Shown one piece after another: positions 46,117-53,975 of a DNA stretch of 64,000 nt (position 1 is its first letter; each line of letters begins with the position of its first letter). The notes beneath the pieces were generated by a model that had not been told where the DNA came from, ran no database searches, and worked only from the letters and a program-made list of their open reading frames with translations. A program made the position numbers and the translations under genes. Origin of the DNA: Janthinobacterium sp. J1-1 (GTDB lineage: Bacteria > Pseudomonadota > Gammaproteobacteria > Burkholderiales > Burkholderiaceae_D); contig NZ_CP132339.1 in assembly GCF_030944405.1 (NCBI RefSeq), positions 6,324,001 to 6,388,000 of the forward strand, in the 5' to 3' direction.

Positions 46117-46905
46117 TCAAGAAAAAATACCGGTGCCGACGCTGCGGCGCGCACCGGCGCGTGGCGCGCTGCGCGTGCTCGGCACTTGCTTGCGCAGGCG
46201 GTACAGCAATTCCTTGGTACTACGCTGCAGAATCGTCGGTTCTTCGTCCGGGTCATCCGAGTATTCCGCGTCGGCCAGATCGGCGCTGTGGCGGAAGTCG
46301 GGGAACAGTTCGAACAGGGCGCGGTCCCAGCCGTCTTCATTGGCCTGCGCCAGTTCGATCGCCAGTGGCACCACGTCGTTGTCGGACGAGGTCACGCCCG
46401 TCACATACGGTCCCTTGATGACGATCTCGCCCGCCACTTCGAGGATTTCCTTCGGCGCCATCGAGAACAGGATGGCGAACGCGGTGGCGCCCCAGTCGGT
46501 GGCCGACGCTTCCAGCAGCAGTTCGCGGCGGCGATCAAGATCGTCGGTGGAAAACACCACGCCGTGGATATGCGCGAACAGCGACTCGGCGATGCGTTCC
46601 GGATCGTCCTCGATCTGGTCGTCGCTCCAGGTGGCGGCGATAAAGGCCAGGCTGTCGGCCCAGGCCTTGGGCGGCACCAGCAGGGTCGCCAGCGACATCT
46701 TGCCGCCGTCGAAACCGGCCAGGTGCAGGGCCGTCACTTGCGGCGGAATCGCGCTCAGCACTTCCACCACGGCCAGGTCGCCGTACTGGTCGGCCGCGTC
46801 GGCGAATGCCTGCTCGGCGTGGCCCAGGGAGCCGGACAGCACCAGTTCCGTCACCTGCTTCGTCAGCGCCGGCAGGTTGCTCTTTTGTTCAGTGTTATCG
46901 GCCAT
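46117..46905 (-). CDS. Hypothetical protein of the J-domain cluster (262 aa)
   Basis: A 262 aa protein starting MADNTEQKSNLPALTKQ. The start at 46905 has GGAGACGACC upstream and overlaps the preceding gene by 11 nt, indicating translational coupling. Residues 1-200 are helical and hydrophobic/acidic; the segment at about 200-225 (FRHSADLADAEYSDDPDEE) is strongly acidic, and the C-terminus turns basic (STKELLYRLRKQVPSTRSAPRAGARR). No family recognised; a longer frame upstream to 47148 is only the overlap with the neighbour. Confidence 0.75.
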   Translation of the reverse strand: MADNTEQKSNLPALTKQVTELVLSGSLGHAEQAFADAADQYGDLAVVEVLSAIPPQVTALHLAGFDGGKMSLATLLVPPKAWADSLAFIAATWSDDQIEDDPERIAESLFAHIHGVVFSTDDLDRRRELLLEASATDWGATAFAILFSMAPKEILEVAGEIVIKGPYVTGVTSSDNDVVPLAIELAQANEDGWDRALFELFPDFRHSADLADAEYSDDPDEEPTILQRSTKELLYRLRKQVPSTRSAPRAGARRSVGTGIFS

Positions 46906-47407
46906 GGTCGTCTCCATCCTGGTCAAACATCTGGGCGAAATCGTCGGTGGCGCTATCTTCGTCATGGTCGTCGTCGCCGTCGTCATTGGCGGCCAACTGG
47001 TCCAGCGACTGATCGTCGTCGTCCCACAGGCGCGGATTCTTGTGCAAAAAGGCCGTGATGATGGCCTGGCGCGCCAGGTCCGGGAAGCTGTCTTCGATGG
47101 CGGCGTACATCTTGGCCGCTTCGGGCGCGGCGCACGAGGCCATCGCAAATACGCTGGCGTTGTCGCCGAATTCGTAGTCTTCGCTTTCGGCCAGCAGGCC
47201 TTTCGGGTCGCTGAAGGTGATGTGGTCGACCAGCGCGAAGGCCAGCATGTTCACGTCTTCGATGCCGCCGCCGCTGGCGTATTCGCCGACCAGCGCGTCG
47301 ACCATGCTTTTATAGTTCTTGCGATTCGGCGGATCGCCGAGGATGCCTTCGATCTGGCCTTCCAGTTCACGCGACTGATAGGCGAATTCGGGGTGTACTC
47401 TTCTCAT
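46895..47407 (-). CDS. Hypothetical acidic protein of the J-domain cluster (170 aa)
   Basis: A 170 aa protein starting MRRVHPEFAYQSRELEGQI at 47407, with GGAAAG upstream. The body is helical (residues 30-125). The C-terminal 45 residues are extremely acidic (DDDDQSLDQLAANDDGDDDHDEDS...), a low-complexity tail that could bind basic clients, metal or nucleic-acid-binding proteins. The stop overlaps the next gene by 11 nt; a 95-nt gap separates it from the J-domain gene. No family recognised. Confidence 0.75.
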   Translation of the reverse strand: MRRVHPEFAYQSRELEGQIEGILGDPPNRKNYKSMVDALVGEYASGGGIEDVNMLAFALVDHITFSDPKGLLAESEDYEFGDNASVFAMASCAAPEAAKMYAAIEDSFPDLARQAIITAFLHKNPRLWDDDDQSLDQLAANDDGDDDHDEDSATDDFAQMFDQDGDDHGR

Positions 47408-47502
47408 TATGTGCTTTCCAATATGCTGCGCGGCGCCGCGATGCAGGCGCCGTTGTTGTTGTTTTTCGGGGCTATGCCGCCGGCCGTCACAGGCCAGGGG
47501 CC

Positions 47503-47796
47503 TCAGTCTGCGGGAAGCGTGGTGCCATGCAGGCGGAATACGCCGCTCCACAGGGCATAGGCTTCCGCGTCCGGATCGATGATGATGCGGTGGTTGACGC
47601 TCTGGTCGTACTCGGCGCGCTTGGCCGGGTCGGCCAGGATTTCGTACGCCTTGGTCACGCTCTTGAAGCGCGCTTCGGCGCCGGGGGCCTGGTTGCGGTC
47701 GGGGTGGAAGCGCATGGCCAGCGAACGGTAAACCTTCTTGATCTCGTCATCGCTGGCATTGGGGGCGACACCGAGGACGTTGTATAAATTTTCCAT
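47503..47796 (-). CDS. Small J-domain (DnaJ-like) protein
   Basis: A 97 aa co-chaperone-like protein consisting of one J-domain at residues 1-66: [34 protein letters not shown], including the HPD tripeptide that stimulates DnaK ATPase, then the helix [21 protein letters not shown]. No Gly/Phe or zinc domain. The start at 47796 (MENLYNVLG) has CCGGAGCC upstream. First gene of a minus-strand cluster with three unrecognised proteins, so it may deliver DnaK to one of them. Confidence 0.88.
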   Translation of the reverse strand: MENLYNVLGVAPNASDDEIKKVYRSLAMRFHPDRNQAPGAEARFKSVTKAYEILADPAKRAEYDQSVNHRIIIDPDAEAYALWSGVFRLHGTTLPAD

Positions 47797-47957
47797 GGCA
47801 GGCTCCGGAGGCACGTTTTTTGCAAATTAAAGTGAGATTATCCTATAGAACGGCTTGCGCGTCGCTGCCACGCTGCTTTCCGGCTGAAAATTGCACCGGA
47901 AAAAGAAGCGGCGGTACGGTAAAATGCTCTTTACTGTCACTCTTCCAGCATTGATCA

Positions 47958-49724
47958 ATGAGCAACGATAAACCGAATACCGCCGCGCCGGCGCTGGCGC
48001 CCAATTTTTTGCGTAACATCATCGAAGCCGACCTGTCCGCAGGCGCCCACGTGCGTCCTGGCCTGCCGCAGGTGATCACGCGTTTCCCGCCGGAGCCGAA
48101 CGGCTACCTGCACGTGGGCCACGCCAAGTCGATCTGCGTCAACTTCGGCCTGGCGCGCGACTACGCCGGCCAGTGCAACCTGCGCTTCGACGACACCAAC
48201 CCGGCCAAGGAAGAGCAGGAATACGTCGACACCATCATGGACAGCGTGAAATGGCTGGGCTTTGACTGGGAACCGAAAGAAGCCGACGGCCAGAGCCACC
48301 TGCACTATGCCAGCGATTATTTCGACCAGCTGTACGCGATGGCCGAATACCTGATCACGGCCGGCTACGCCTATGTCGACAGCCAGAGCGCCGAAGACAT
48401 GGCCGCCAACCGCGGCAATTTCGGCCAGGCCGGCAAGAATTCGCCATTCCGCAACCGCCCTGCCGACGAGTCGCTGGCGCTGTTCCGCGCCATGAAGGCG
48501 GGCCAGTTCAAGGATGGCGAACATATCCTGCGCGCGAAGATCAGCGAAGACGCGATGAGCTCGCCGAACATGAACCTGCGCGACCCGGCCATCTACCGCA
48601 TCCGCCACGCGCACCACCACCGCACGGGCGACGCCTGGTGCATCTATCCGATGTACGACTACACGCATCCGATCTCGGACGCGCTGGAAAACATCACCCA
48701 TTCGATCTGCACCCTGGAGTTCCAGGATCACCGTCCGTTCTACGACTGGCTGCTGGCGACCCTGTCCGAGGGCGGCTTCTTCGCCAAGCCGGTGCCGCAC
48801 CAGTATGAATTCTCGCGCCTGAACCTGACGTACATCGTCACCAGCAAGCGCAAGCTGCGCCAGCTGGTCGAAGAACAGATCGTCGACGGCTGGGACGACC
48901 CCCGCATGCCGACCCTGGTGGGCATGCGCCGCCGCGGCTATACCCCGGAAGCGATTCAATTGATGTGCGAGCGCACGGGCGTGACCAAGTCCGACGGCTG
49001 GATCGACTACAGCGTGCTCGAAGGCTGTCTGCGCGAAGACCTCGATCCGAAGGCGCCGCGCACCGTGGCCGTGCTGCGCCCCTTGAAACTGATCATCGAC
49101 AATTTCCCGGCAGACGAGAGCGTGGAATGCACGGCGCCCGTGCACCCGCACTTCCCCGAGCGCGGCCTGCGCACCTTCCCGATCACGCGCGAGCTGTGGA
49201 TCGAGGAAGACGATTTCATGGAAGTGCCGAACAAGGGCTACTTCCGTCTGTATCCGCCGATCGACGGCAAGCCGGGCAGCCGCGTGCGCCTGCGCTACGG
49301 CTATGTGGTCGAGTGCACCGGCTACGACAAGGATGAAAACGGTAAAGTGATCGCCGTGCATTGCAATTACTTTGAAGACAGCAAATCGGGCACCGAAGGC
49401 AGCTCCACCTACAAGGTCAAGGGCAATATGCACTGGGTCAGCGCACCGACGGCGATTGCCGCCGAAGTGCGTTTGTACGACCGCCTGTTCACCGACCCGC
49501 AGCCGGACGCGGGCGGCAAGGACTTCAAGCTGGCCTTGAATCCGCTGGCCAAGGAAGTGGTGCAGGCGTGGCTGGAACCGGGTGCGGAACTGGCACAGCC
49601 GGAAGAGCGCTTCCAGTTCGAGCGCCACGGCTATTTCGCGGCCGACCGGGTCGACAGCCAGCCGGGCAAACCGGTGTTCAACCGTATCGTCACCTTGAAA
49701 GACAGCTGGCAAGCAACGAAATAA
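47958..49724 (+). CDS. glnS: Glutaminyl-tRNA synthetase
   Basis: A 588 aa class I synthetase charging tRNA-Gln. It has TRFPPEPNGYLHVGHAKSICVNF (HIGH-like motif), LRFDDTNP, DLNEWI-type recognition, the KMSKS-like TSKRKLRQLV, then PRMPTLVGMRRRGYTPEAI, and the beta-barrel anticodon domain in the last 250 residues. Starts MSNDKPNTAAP with the usual N-terminus. The protein is about 30 residues longer than the E. coli enzyme. Confidence 0.97.
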   Translation: MSNDKPNTAAPALAPNFLRNIIEADLSAGAHVRPGLPQVITRFPPEPNGYLHVGHAKSICVNFGLARDYAGQCNLRFDDTNPAKEEQEYVDTIMDSVKWLGFDWEPKEADGQSHLHYASDYFDQLYAMAEYLITAGYAYVDSQSAEDMAANRGNFGQAGKNSPFRNRPADESLALFRAMKAGQFKDGEHILRAKISEDAMSSPNMNLRDPAIYRIRHAHHHRTGDAWCIYPMYDYTHPISDALENITHSICTLEFQDHRPFYDWLLATLSEGGFFAKPVPHQYEFSRLNLTYIVTSKRKLRQLVEEQIVDGWDDPRMPTLVGMRRRGYTPEAIQLMCERTGVTKSDGWIDYSVLEGCLREDLDPKAPRTVAVLRPLKLIIDNFPADESVECTAPVHPHFPERGLRTFPITRELWIEEDDFMEVPNKGYFRLYPPIDGKPGSRVRLRYGYVVECTGYDKDENGKVIAVHCNYFEDSKSGTEGSSTYKVKGNMHWVSAPTAIAAEVRLYDRLFTDPQPDAGGKDFKLALNPLAKEVVQAWLEPGAELAQPEERFQFERHGYFAADRVDSQPGKPVFNRIVTLKDSWQATK

Positions 49725-49742
49725 GCTGTTTCTTGCACAACA

Positions 49743-49769
49743 AAAAAACCGCTGCGGCGGTTTTTTTTC
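49743..49769 (+). terminator. glnS terminator
   Basis: Arms AACCGC/GCGGTT with loop TGCG, an A-tract before and eight T after. The symmetry would let it work in both directions. It lies 19 nt past the glnS stop. Confidence 0.9.
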
Positions 49770-49913
49770 GTTTTAATCGCAGTTAACTTGATCAAAAATA
49801 TTGCATGGTGATCATAACTCAAGGCTTTTTGTATATTATGGAGCGGTTGAGTAATTTACAATTACCTTGACACTGGCGCACCGCAGGCGGCGCCTCACCC
49901 GATTCCACCTCCG

Positions 49914-51755
49914 ATGCGGATTGCCATGCCTGCCGATGCCAAGGGCGAGAGCCTGCGAACACCTGAAAAAAAGCCGCTCTGGCTGCTCAGTTGCGTGCTG
50001 TCGCTGTGCGTCGGCCTGGTGTTCCATATGGCGGCATCGATGTCGATCGACAACGACGCGCGCATGCTGTTCGACAGCCTGACACATTCCACCAAGCAAA
50101 GTATCAATATGCGCGTCAAGTCGTACACCGATTTGCTGCGCGGCGCTGCCAGCCTGTTCCGTGCCAGCGACCAGGTCAGCCGCGAGCAGTTCCACGATTA
50201 CGTAAGCAGCCTGGACTTGCGGAAAAATTTTCCCGGCGTGATGAATCTCAATTACTGCAAGGCGCTCGACGATGCCCGCCGCGCCGCTTTCGAGGCGGCC
50301 ATGCAGCACGACTACCCTGCCGGGCGCGACGGCTATCCCGCCTTTGCCATCGACCCGCCGGGGCCGCGCGACTGGTATTCCGTGCTGGTGTATATCGAAC
50401 CGATCAGTAGCGCGCCGGAAAAATATGGCCATGACATCGCCGTGCGCCCGGCCGTCGCCGAGGTGCTGGCGCAGTCGCGCGATTCGGGGGAAATCAGTAA
50501 TTCCGGCCTGCCCGTGCCGATGCCGGGCCGCTCGCAACTGACCGGCATGGCCATGCGCCTGCCAGTCTACCGCCACGGCATGCCGGTCGCCACGGTGCAG
50601 CAGCGCCGCGCCGCCTACCAGGGTTCGGTGGGCCTCGGCTACGACATGGCGCAGATGGTACGCGGCGTGCTGGCCGAGATGCCGGTGCGCAATGTTCGCC
50701 TGACCCTGTTCGATATCGGCACGCAGGCCACCGAACCGCAGCCGCTGGCGCGCGACACCCGTCCCATCTTCGACAGCGCGCCGGCCGGCAGGCAGGCACC
50801 GTGGTGGCAGCCGGGCGGTTCGCGCAAATATCTGAGCAGCACCATGCTGATCGACTATAACGGGCGTGTCTGGCAAGCGCTGTTCAGCGTGCGCAAGAGC
50901 GACCTGTACACGCCATTCGAAACGTATCTGCCCTGGCTGGCGCTGCTGGTGGGCTTTACCGGCAGCACGCTGCTGTACACCGTGCTCCACACCCTGGCCT
51001 CGTCACGCCTGCGCGCCATCCGCATGGCCACCGTGATGACCGACGAATTGCGCGCCAGCCAGTTGCGCCTGCAGCAATCGCACCAGAAGCTGCGCCGCCT
51101 GGCGGCCCACGCCGACCATATCAAGGAAGAAGAACGCAAGCGCATCGCGCGTGAAATCCACGATGACCTGGGGCAAAACCTGCTGGTGCTGCGCATCGAC
51201 GCCGACATGCTGGCGTCGCGCACGCAGCAGCGCCATCCGCGCTTGCATGCACGGGCGCGCGCCACCCTGGGCCAGATCGACGCCACCATCAAGAGCGTGC
51301 GCCAGATCATCAACGACTTGCGCCCCACGGTACTGGACCTGGGCGTCAACGCCGCCGTGGAATGGCAGGCGGCGCAGTTCCGCGCGCGCACCGGCATCGC
51401 CTGCGAGGTCAGTGAAAGCCATGGCGACATCAGCGTCAGCGACCAGTGCGCCACCGCCCTGTTCCGCATCCTGCAAGAATCCTTGAGCAATATTTCCCAG
51501 CACGCCAACGCCAGCCGGGTGCGGATCAGGCTGGAAAAAGACCATGGCAACGTCTCGCTGACCGTCAGCGACAACGGCGTGGGCGCCGGCGCCGACGGGC
51601 GCAACAAGCATGGCTCGTTCGGCCTGGTCGGCATCGAGGAACGCATCAAGCTGCTGGGCGGTACTTTCCTGATCGACAGCAGTCCCGGCGCGGGCATGAG
51701 CGTGCAAGTGACCGTGCCGCTGGCGGCCGGCATGCAAGACTTCTCTCATCAGTAA
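49914..51755 (+). CDS. CHASE-domain sensor histidine kinase (NarX/HisKA_3 type)
   Basis: A 613 aa membrane kinase. Membrane segment 1 at about 22-42, then a periplasmic CHASE domain (about 75-270: RVKSYTDLLRGAASLFRASD, FPGVMNLNYCKAL and DWYSVLVYIEPI), a second membrane segment near 340-360, and a kinase part with phosphoacceptor in EIHDDLGQNLLVLRIDADML, and an ATPase domain with SLSNISQHANASRVRI and DNGVGAG. No response regulator lies beside it, so it is an orphan in this window. An alternative start is ATG 49926. CHASE domains bind small extracellular ligands; the ligand here is unknown. Confidence 0.9.
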   Translation: MRIAMPADAKGESLRTPEKKPLWLLSCVLSLCVGLVFHMAASMSIDNDARMLFDSLTHSTKQSINMRVKSYTDLLRGAASLFRASDQVSREQFHDYVSSLDLRKNFPGVMNLNYCKALDDARRAAFEAAMQHDYPAGRDGYPAFAIDPPGPRDWYSVLVYIEPISSAPEKYGHDIAVRPAVAEVLAQSRDSGEISNSGLPVPMPGRSQLTGMAMRLPVYRHGMPVATVQQRRAAYQGSVGLGYDMAQMVRGVLAEMPVRNVRLTLFDIGTQATEPQPLARDTRPIFDSAPAGRQAPWWQPGGSRKYLSSTMLIDYNGRVWQALFSVRKSDLYTPFETYLPWLALLVGFTGSTLLYTVLHTLASSRLRAIRMATVMTDELRASQLRLQQSHQKLRRLAAHADHIKEEERKRIAREIHDDLGQNLLVLRIDADMLASRTQQRHPRLHARARATLGQIDATIKSVRQIINDLRPTVLDLGVNAAVEWQAAQFRARTGIACEVSESHGDISVSDQCATALFRILQESLSNISQHANASRVRIRLEKDHGNVSLTVSDNGVGAGADGRNKHGSFGLVGIEERIKLLGGTFLIDSSPGAGMSVQVTVPLAAGMQDFSHQ

Positions 51756-51943
51756 GACCACTACGCTCGCTATCAAGATGCAAGCCGCCGGGCCGCGCGA
51801 GGCGGCGGCGCTGGCTTGCGCCGAGCTCGATTCGATGCAATATTAGTGGTTTCCTAACTGACTTTTCCAGGAGTCCACGCTACCAGCCAGCATCCACGCC
51901 ACTCCCTGCGCAGTCTTCCCGGTGACACTCTTAAAGGATATTC

Positions 51944-52633
51944 ATGGATACGAACGTAGATTTCAAGGCAATTGCCGATCTGAACCTGGACGCAATCAAA
52001 GTCAAACTGATGCACCGGGAATCCGGCGAAGGCTGGAGCCTGGACAAGGCCAATGCGGTGGAGTTCGAATACCGCCGCTTCCTGATCCTGATGAAGCAAT
52101 TCCCGGAAGAGGAAACGGCGCCGTTGATGGATGTCGATACCTTCTGGCACTACCATATCCTCGATACCCTGAAATATGCGGCCGACTGCGAACAGGTGTT
52201 CGGCTACTTCCTGCATCACTTTCCGTATATCGGCCTGCGCGGCGAAGACGACGAAGCGGCGCATCAGCGCGTGGGCGAGCGCATGAAGCAGTTGTATGAA
52301 CAGACGTTCGGCGAGGACTATCTGCGCGCCGAGACGGCGTATTCAGGCCGCGCGGTACAGGCGGCGTATTCGGGACGTGCCGTGCAGGCCGCCTATTCGG
52401 GACGCGCGGTGCAAGCGGCGTATTCAGGACGCGCGGTGCAGGCGGCAGCCTACTCGGGCCGCGCCGTGCAGGCAGCGTATTCGGGACGGGCAACGGGGGC
52501 GGTGACGGCGTTTTCCAGCGCGCCAGCCTCGCTCAGCGCGGCACTGGTGGCCACGTCCACCGCATCGTTGGCCGATGGTGACGTCAAGCGTTTCTATGTC
52601 GACAGGCCGGTCTTGCGCCAGGACAATGCATAA
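51944..52633 (+). CDS. Protein with six AYSGRAVQA tandem repeats behind an FWHYHILDT domain
   Basis: A 229 aa protein. Residues 1-130 are a helical domain with the motif VDTFWHYHILDTLKYAADC (66-81), resembling the DxFWHxHxxxT core of glycine-rich-domain-protein-like (GRDP/PF07173) families; I am only moderately sure of that link. Residues 132-186 contain six copies of AYSGRAVQA, with a single extra Ala before copy 5 and copy 6 ending in ATGA. A Ser/Ala/Thr-rich tail and a charged end (KRFYVDRPVLRQDNA) follow. The ATG follows AAAGGAT. The role is unknown; a multi-core peptide precursor, an assembly scaffold or a low-complexity surface feature are possibilities. Confidence 0.8.
   Translation: MDTNVDFKAIADLNLDAIKVKLMHRESGEGWSLDKANAVEFEYRRFLILMKQFPEEETAPLMDVDTFWHYHILDTLKYAADCEQVFGYFLHHFPYIGLRGEDDEAAHQRVGERMKQLYEQTFGEDYLRAETAYSGRAVQAAYSGRAVQAAYSGRAVQAAYSGRAVQAAAYSGRAVQAAYSGRATGAVTAFSSAPASLSAALVATSTASLADGDVKRFYVDRPVLRQDNA
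52337..52501 (+). repeat. Six-unit 27-bp tandem repeat coding AYSGRAVQA
   Basis: Units of 27 bp (GCGTATTCxGGxCGxGCxGTxCAxGCx) at about 52337, 52364, 52391, 52418, 52448 and 52475, with one extra codon between units 4 and 5. Copies differ mostly at third positions (TAT/TAC, TCA/TCG, GGA/GGC), while the peptide is unchanged in five of six, which indicates selection on the peptide and not a recent slippage product. Confidence 0.9.
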
Positions 52634-52690
52634 AGGTTGATGGCGGATTCACCATCCCGGCTGCCGCACGCGGCAAGCCTGTTTACAACC

Positions 52691-52718
52691 CAGACGGCAG
52701 CTCTCAGTTTGCCGTCTG
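52691..52718. terminator. Perfect 9-bp hairpin between convergent genes
   Basis: Arms CAGACGGCA (52691-52699)/TGCCGTCTG (52710-52718) with a 10-nt loop, located between the repeat-protein stop and the stop of the XRE gene. There is no T-tract on either side, so termination is only suggested by position. Confidence 0.5.
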
Positions 52719-52729
52719 TCTGGCCACAC

Positions 52730-52969
52730 TCACGCAGCCATCAGTTCGCGCAGTTCGCGAATGCTGAAATCGCTGATTTCGTGCATGCGGATCAGGATGG
52801 TGGCGCCGATCGGCAGGGTGTTATGACGAATCTTGCTGATCACGGGCGGCGCCACTTCCAGCGCACGCGACAGGGCCGCGTCGTTTTTCAGTTGCAGCTT
52901 GTCGATGATGGCATCGAGCACGCGGTTAGGGTTATAGGTAGGCAAAGAGGTAATTTGTTTGAGAGACAT
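52730..52969 (-). CDS. Small XRE/Cro-type helix-turn-helix protein
   Basis: A 79 aa protein with a lambda-repressor-like HTH at about 25-60: AALSRALEVAPPVISKIRHNTLPIGATILIRMHE. The C-terminal helix is DFSIRELRELMA. Similar stand-alone XRE proteins occur singly in Oxalobacteraceae chromosomes. The ATG is at 52969 with no strong ribosome-binding site. It may autoregulate from the AT-rich region upstream (52970-53140), which carries a consensus-like TATAAT near 53092. Confidence 0.75.
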   Translation of the reverse strand: MSLKQITSLPTYNPNRVLDAIIDKLQLKNDAALSRALEVAPPVISKIRHNTLPIGATILIRMHEISDFSIRELRELMAA

Positions 52970-53209
52970 GGTGAGAAATCCGTACTTGTTGTATTAAGGC
53001 AAAAAAAAGACTGGTCGTCGCTTTTGCGCTAATTCAGGGTCAACACACTAAAAAGCGCCATTGCTTGTGCGGCTTTTAGCCGACAGGCAATATAATACAC
53101 TTATTTGTTGATTTTTGCTTAACTTGAGGCAAAAATGTGACAATTGAAGAGAATTTGCGCGTTTGGAATGTGCTAGAGGATAACTCAAAACAACATACTT
53201 TGCTGCAAG

Positions 53210-53467
53210 TCATCCATTTTCAGCAAAATGGAGACTGCCATCGAGATACCAGGCCAGCAGCAGCAAGGCGCCCAGCCATGCCAGGTCGACCGATAGCTGC
53301 CAGCCCCGTAGCGCGATGGCGGGCGGGCTGACCGGAATGCCGTGGCTATGGCGCCACGCCAGCTGGCGGCGGATTTCTTCGGGTGCCGGCGGTGGCTGGC
53401 GCGTGCGCCCCCGCCGCCGCATGTAGGCGCGCACCTGCTCCTTGCTCGGCCGATTCACGCCAGCCAT
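53210..53467 (-). CDS. Small membrane protein, hypothetical
   Basis: An 85 aa protein: basic, Arg/Pro-rich N-terminal half (MAGVNRPSKEQVRAYMRRRG, PPPAPEEIRRQLAW) and one membrane-spanning helix near 57-75 (LSVDLAWLGALLLLAWYL). It may be anchored by that helix with the basic part in the cytoplasm. No family recognised; the reading frame is supported by a sensible two-part architecture, not by homology. Confidence 0.55.
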   Translation of the reverse strand: MAGVNRPSKEQVRAYMRRRGRTRQPPPAPEEIRRQLAWRHSHGIPVSPPAIALRGWQLSVDLAWLGALLLLAWYLDGSLHFAENG

Positions 53468-53628
53468 GGCAGGCTGCCGCCAAGCTGGCGGAACTCAGGA
53501 AGAGAAGAAAATGGTCGCTGCATGACGGCCACCATAGCGCCTGCCCGCCGCAGCGCGTTTGCGCCAGCTCAATCGGACAATCCTGGGCCCCGCGCCGACC
53601 GCCGCAGCGGCCCGGGCGCCCACCAGGT

Positions 53629-53889
53629 TTACTTGTTTTTCTGGCGCACGCGCTGCTGTTGTTTTTCCTGCGTCTGCTGGCGGTTCTGCTTGCGCTCGTA
53701 CAAGGTGACGGCGTCTTTCTTGGCCTGCTCCACTGTGCGCATGGCTTCGTGGTCGTCGTGCGGCACGAAAAATTCGGCGTCCTGCGCCGCCATGACCAGC
53801 TTGATGGCGGCCTCGTCATCGAGGTCATACAATTCCGTCAGGACGGTGGTCACTTCGTCCAGGAATGCTTCGTAGGTCAGGGTAGTCAT
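53629..53889 (-). CDS. Hypothetical small soluble protein
   Basis: An 86 aa protein: TYEAFLDEVTTVLTELYDLDDEAAIKLVMAAQDAEFF is a helical acidic domain, followed by a Lys/Gln/Arg-rich coiled tail (AKKDAVTLYERKQNRQQTQEKQQQRVRQKNK). No family recognised. The acidic body and basic tail suggest a nucleic-acid- or partner-binding role, which is speculative. Confidence 0.65.
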   Translation of the reverse strand: MTTLTYEAFLDEVTTVLTELYDLDDEAAIKLVMAAQDAEFFVPHDDHEAMRTVEQAKKDAVTLYERKQNRQQTQEKQQQRVRQKNK

Positions 53890-53975
53890 GGGGTAATCCT
53901 TGGTTGATCAGGCGCGCGGCAGACAGGCTGGGCAAGTTCCCCGGCCTGTGAAAAGTGCGGAAACAACCGCGCATT

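Noticed and set aside
52337..52501. Possible CRISPR array from regular 27-bp units
   Set aside because: Units are directly adjacent with no spacers, keep one reading frame and encode the same peptide; this is a coding tandem repeat.
52637..53032. 131 aa plus-strand frame after the repeat protein
   Set aside because: Runs through a hairpin and is antisense to the XRE-type gene, whose HTH is clearly recognisable.
53137..53331. Possible 64 aa plus-strand gene starting GTG
   Set aside because: Its second half is antisense to the small membrane-protein frame, and composition turns Arg/Pro-rich where it enters that gene; no clear ribosome-binding site.
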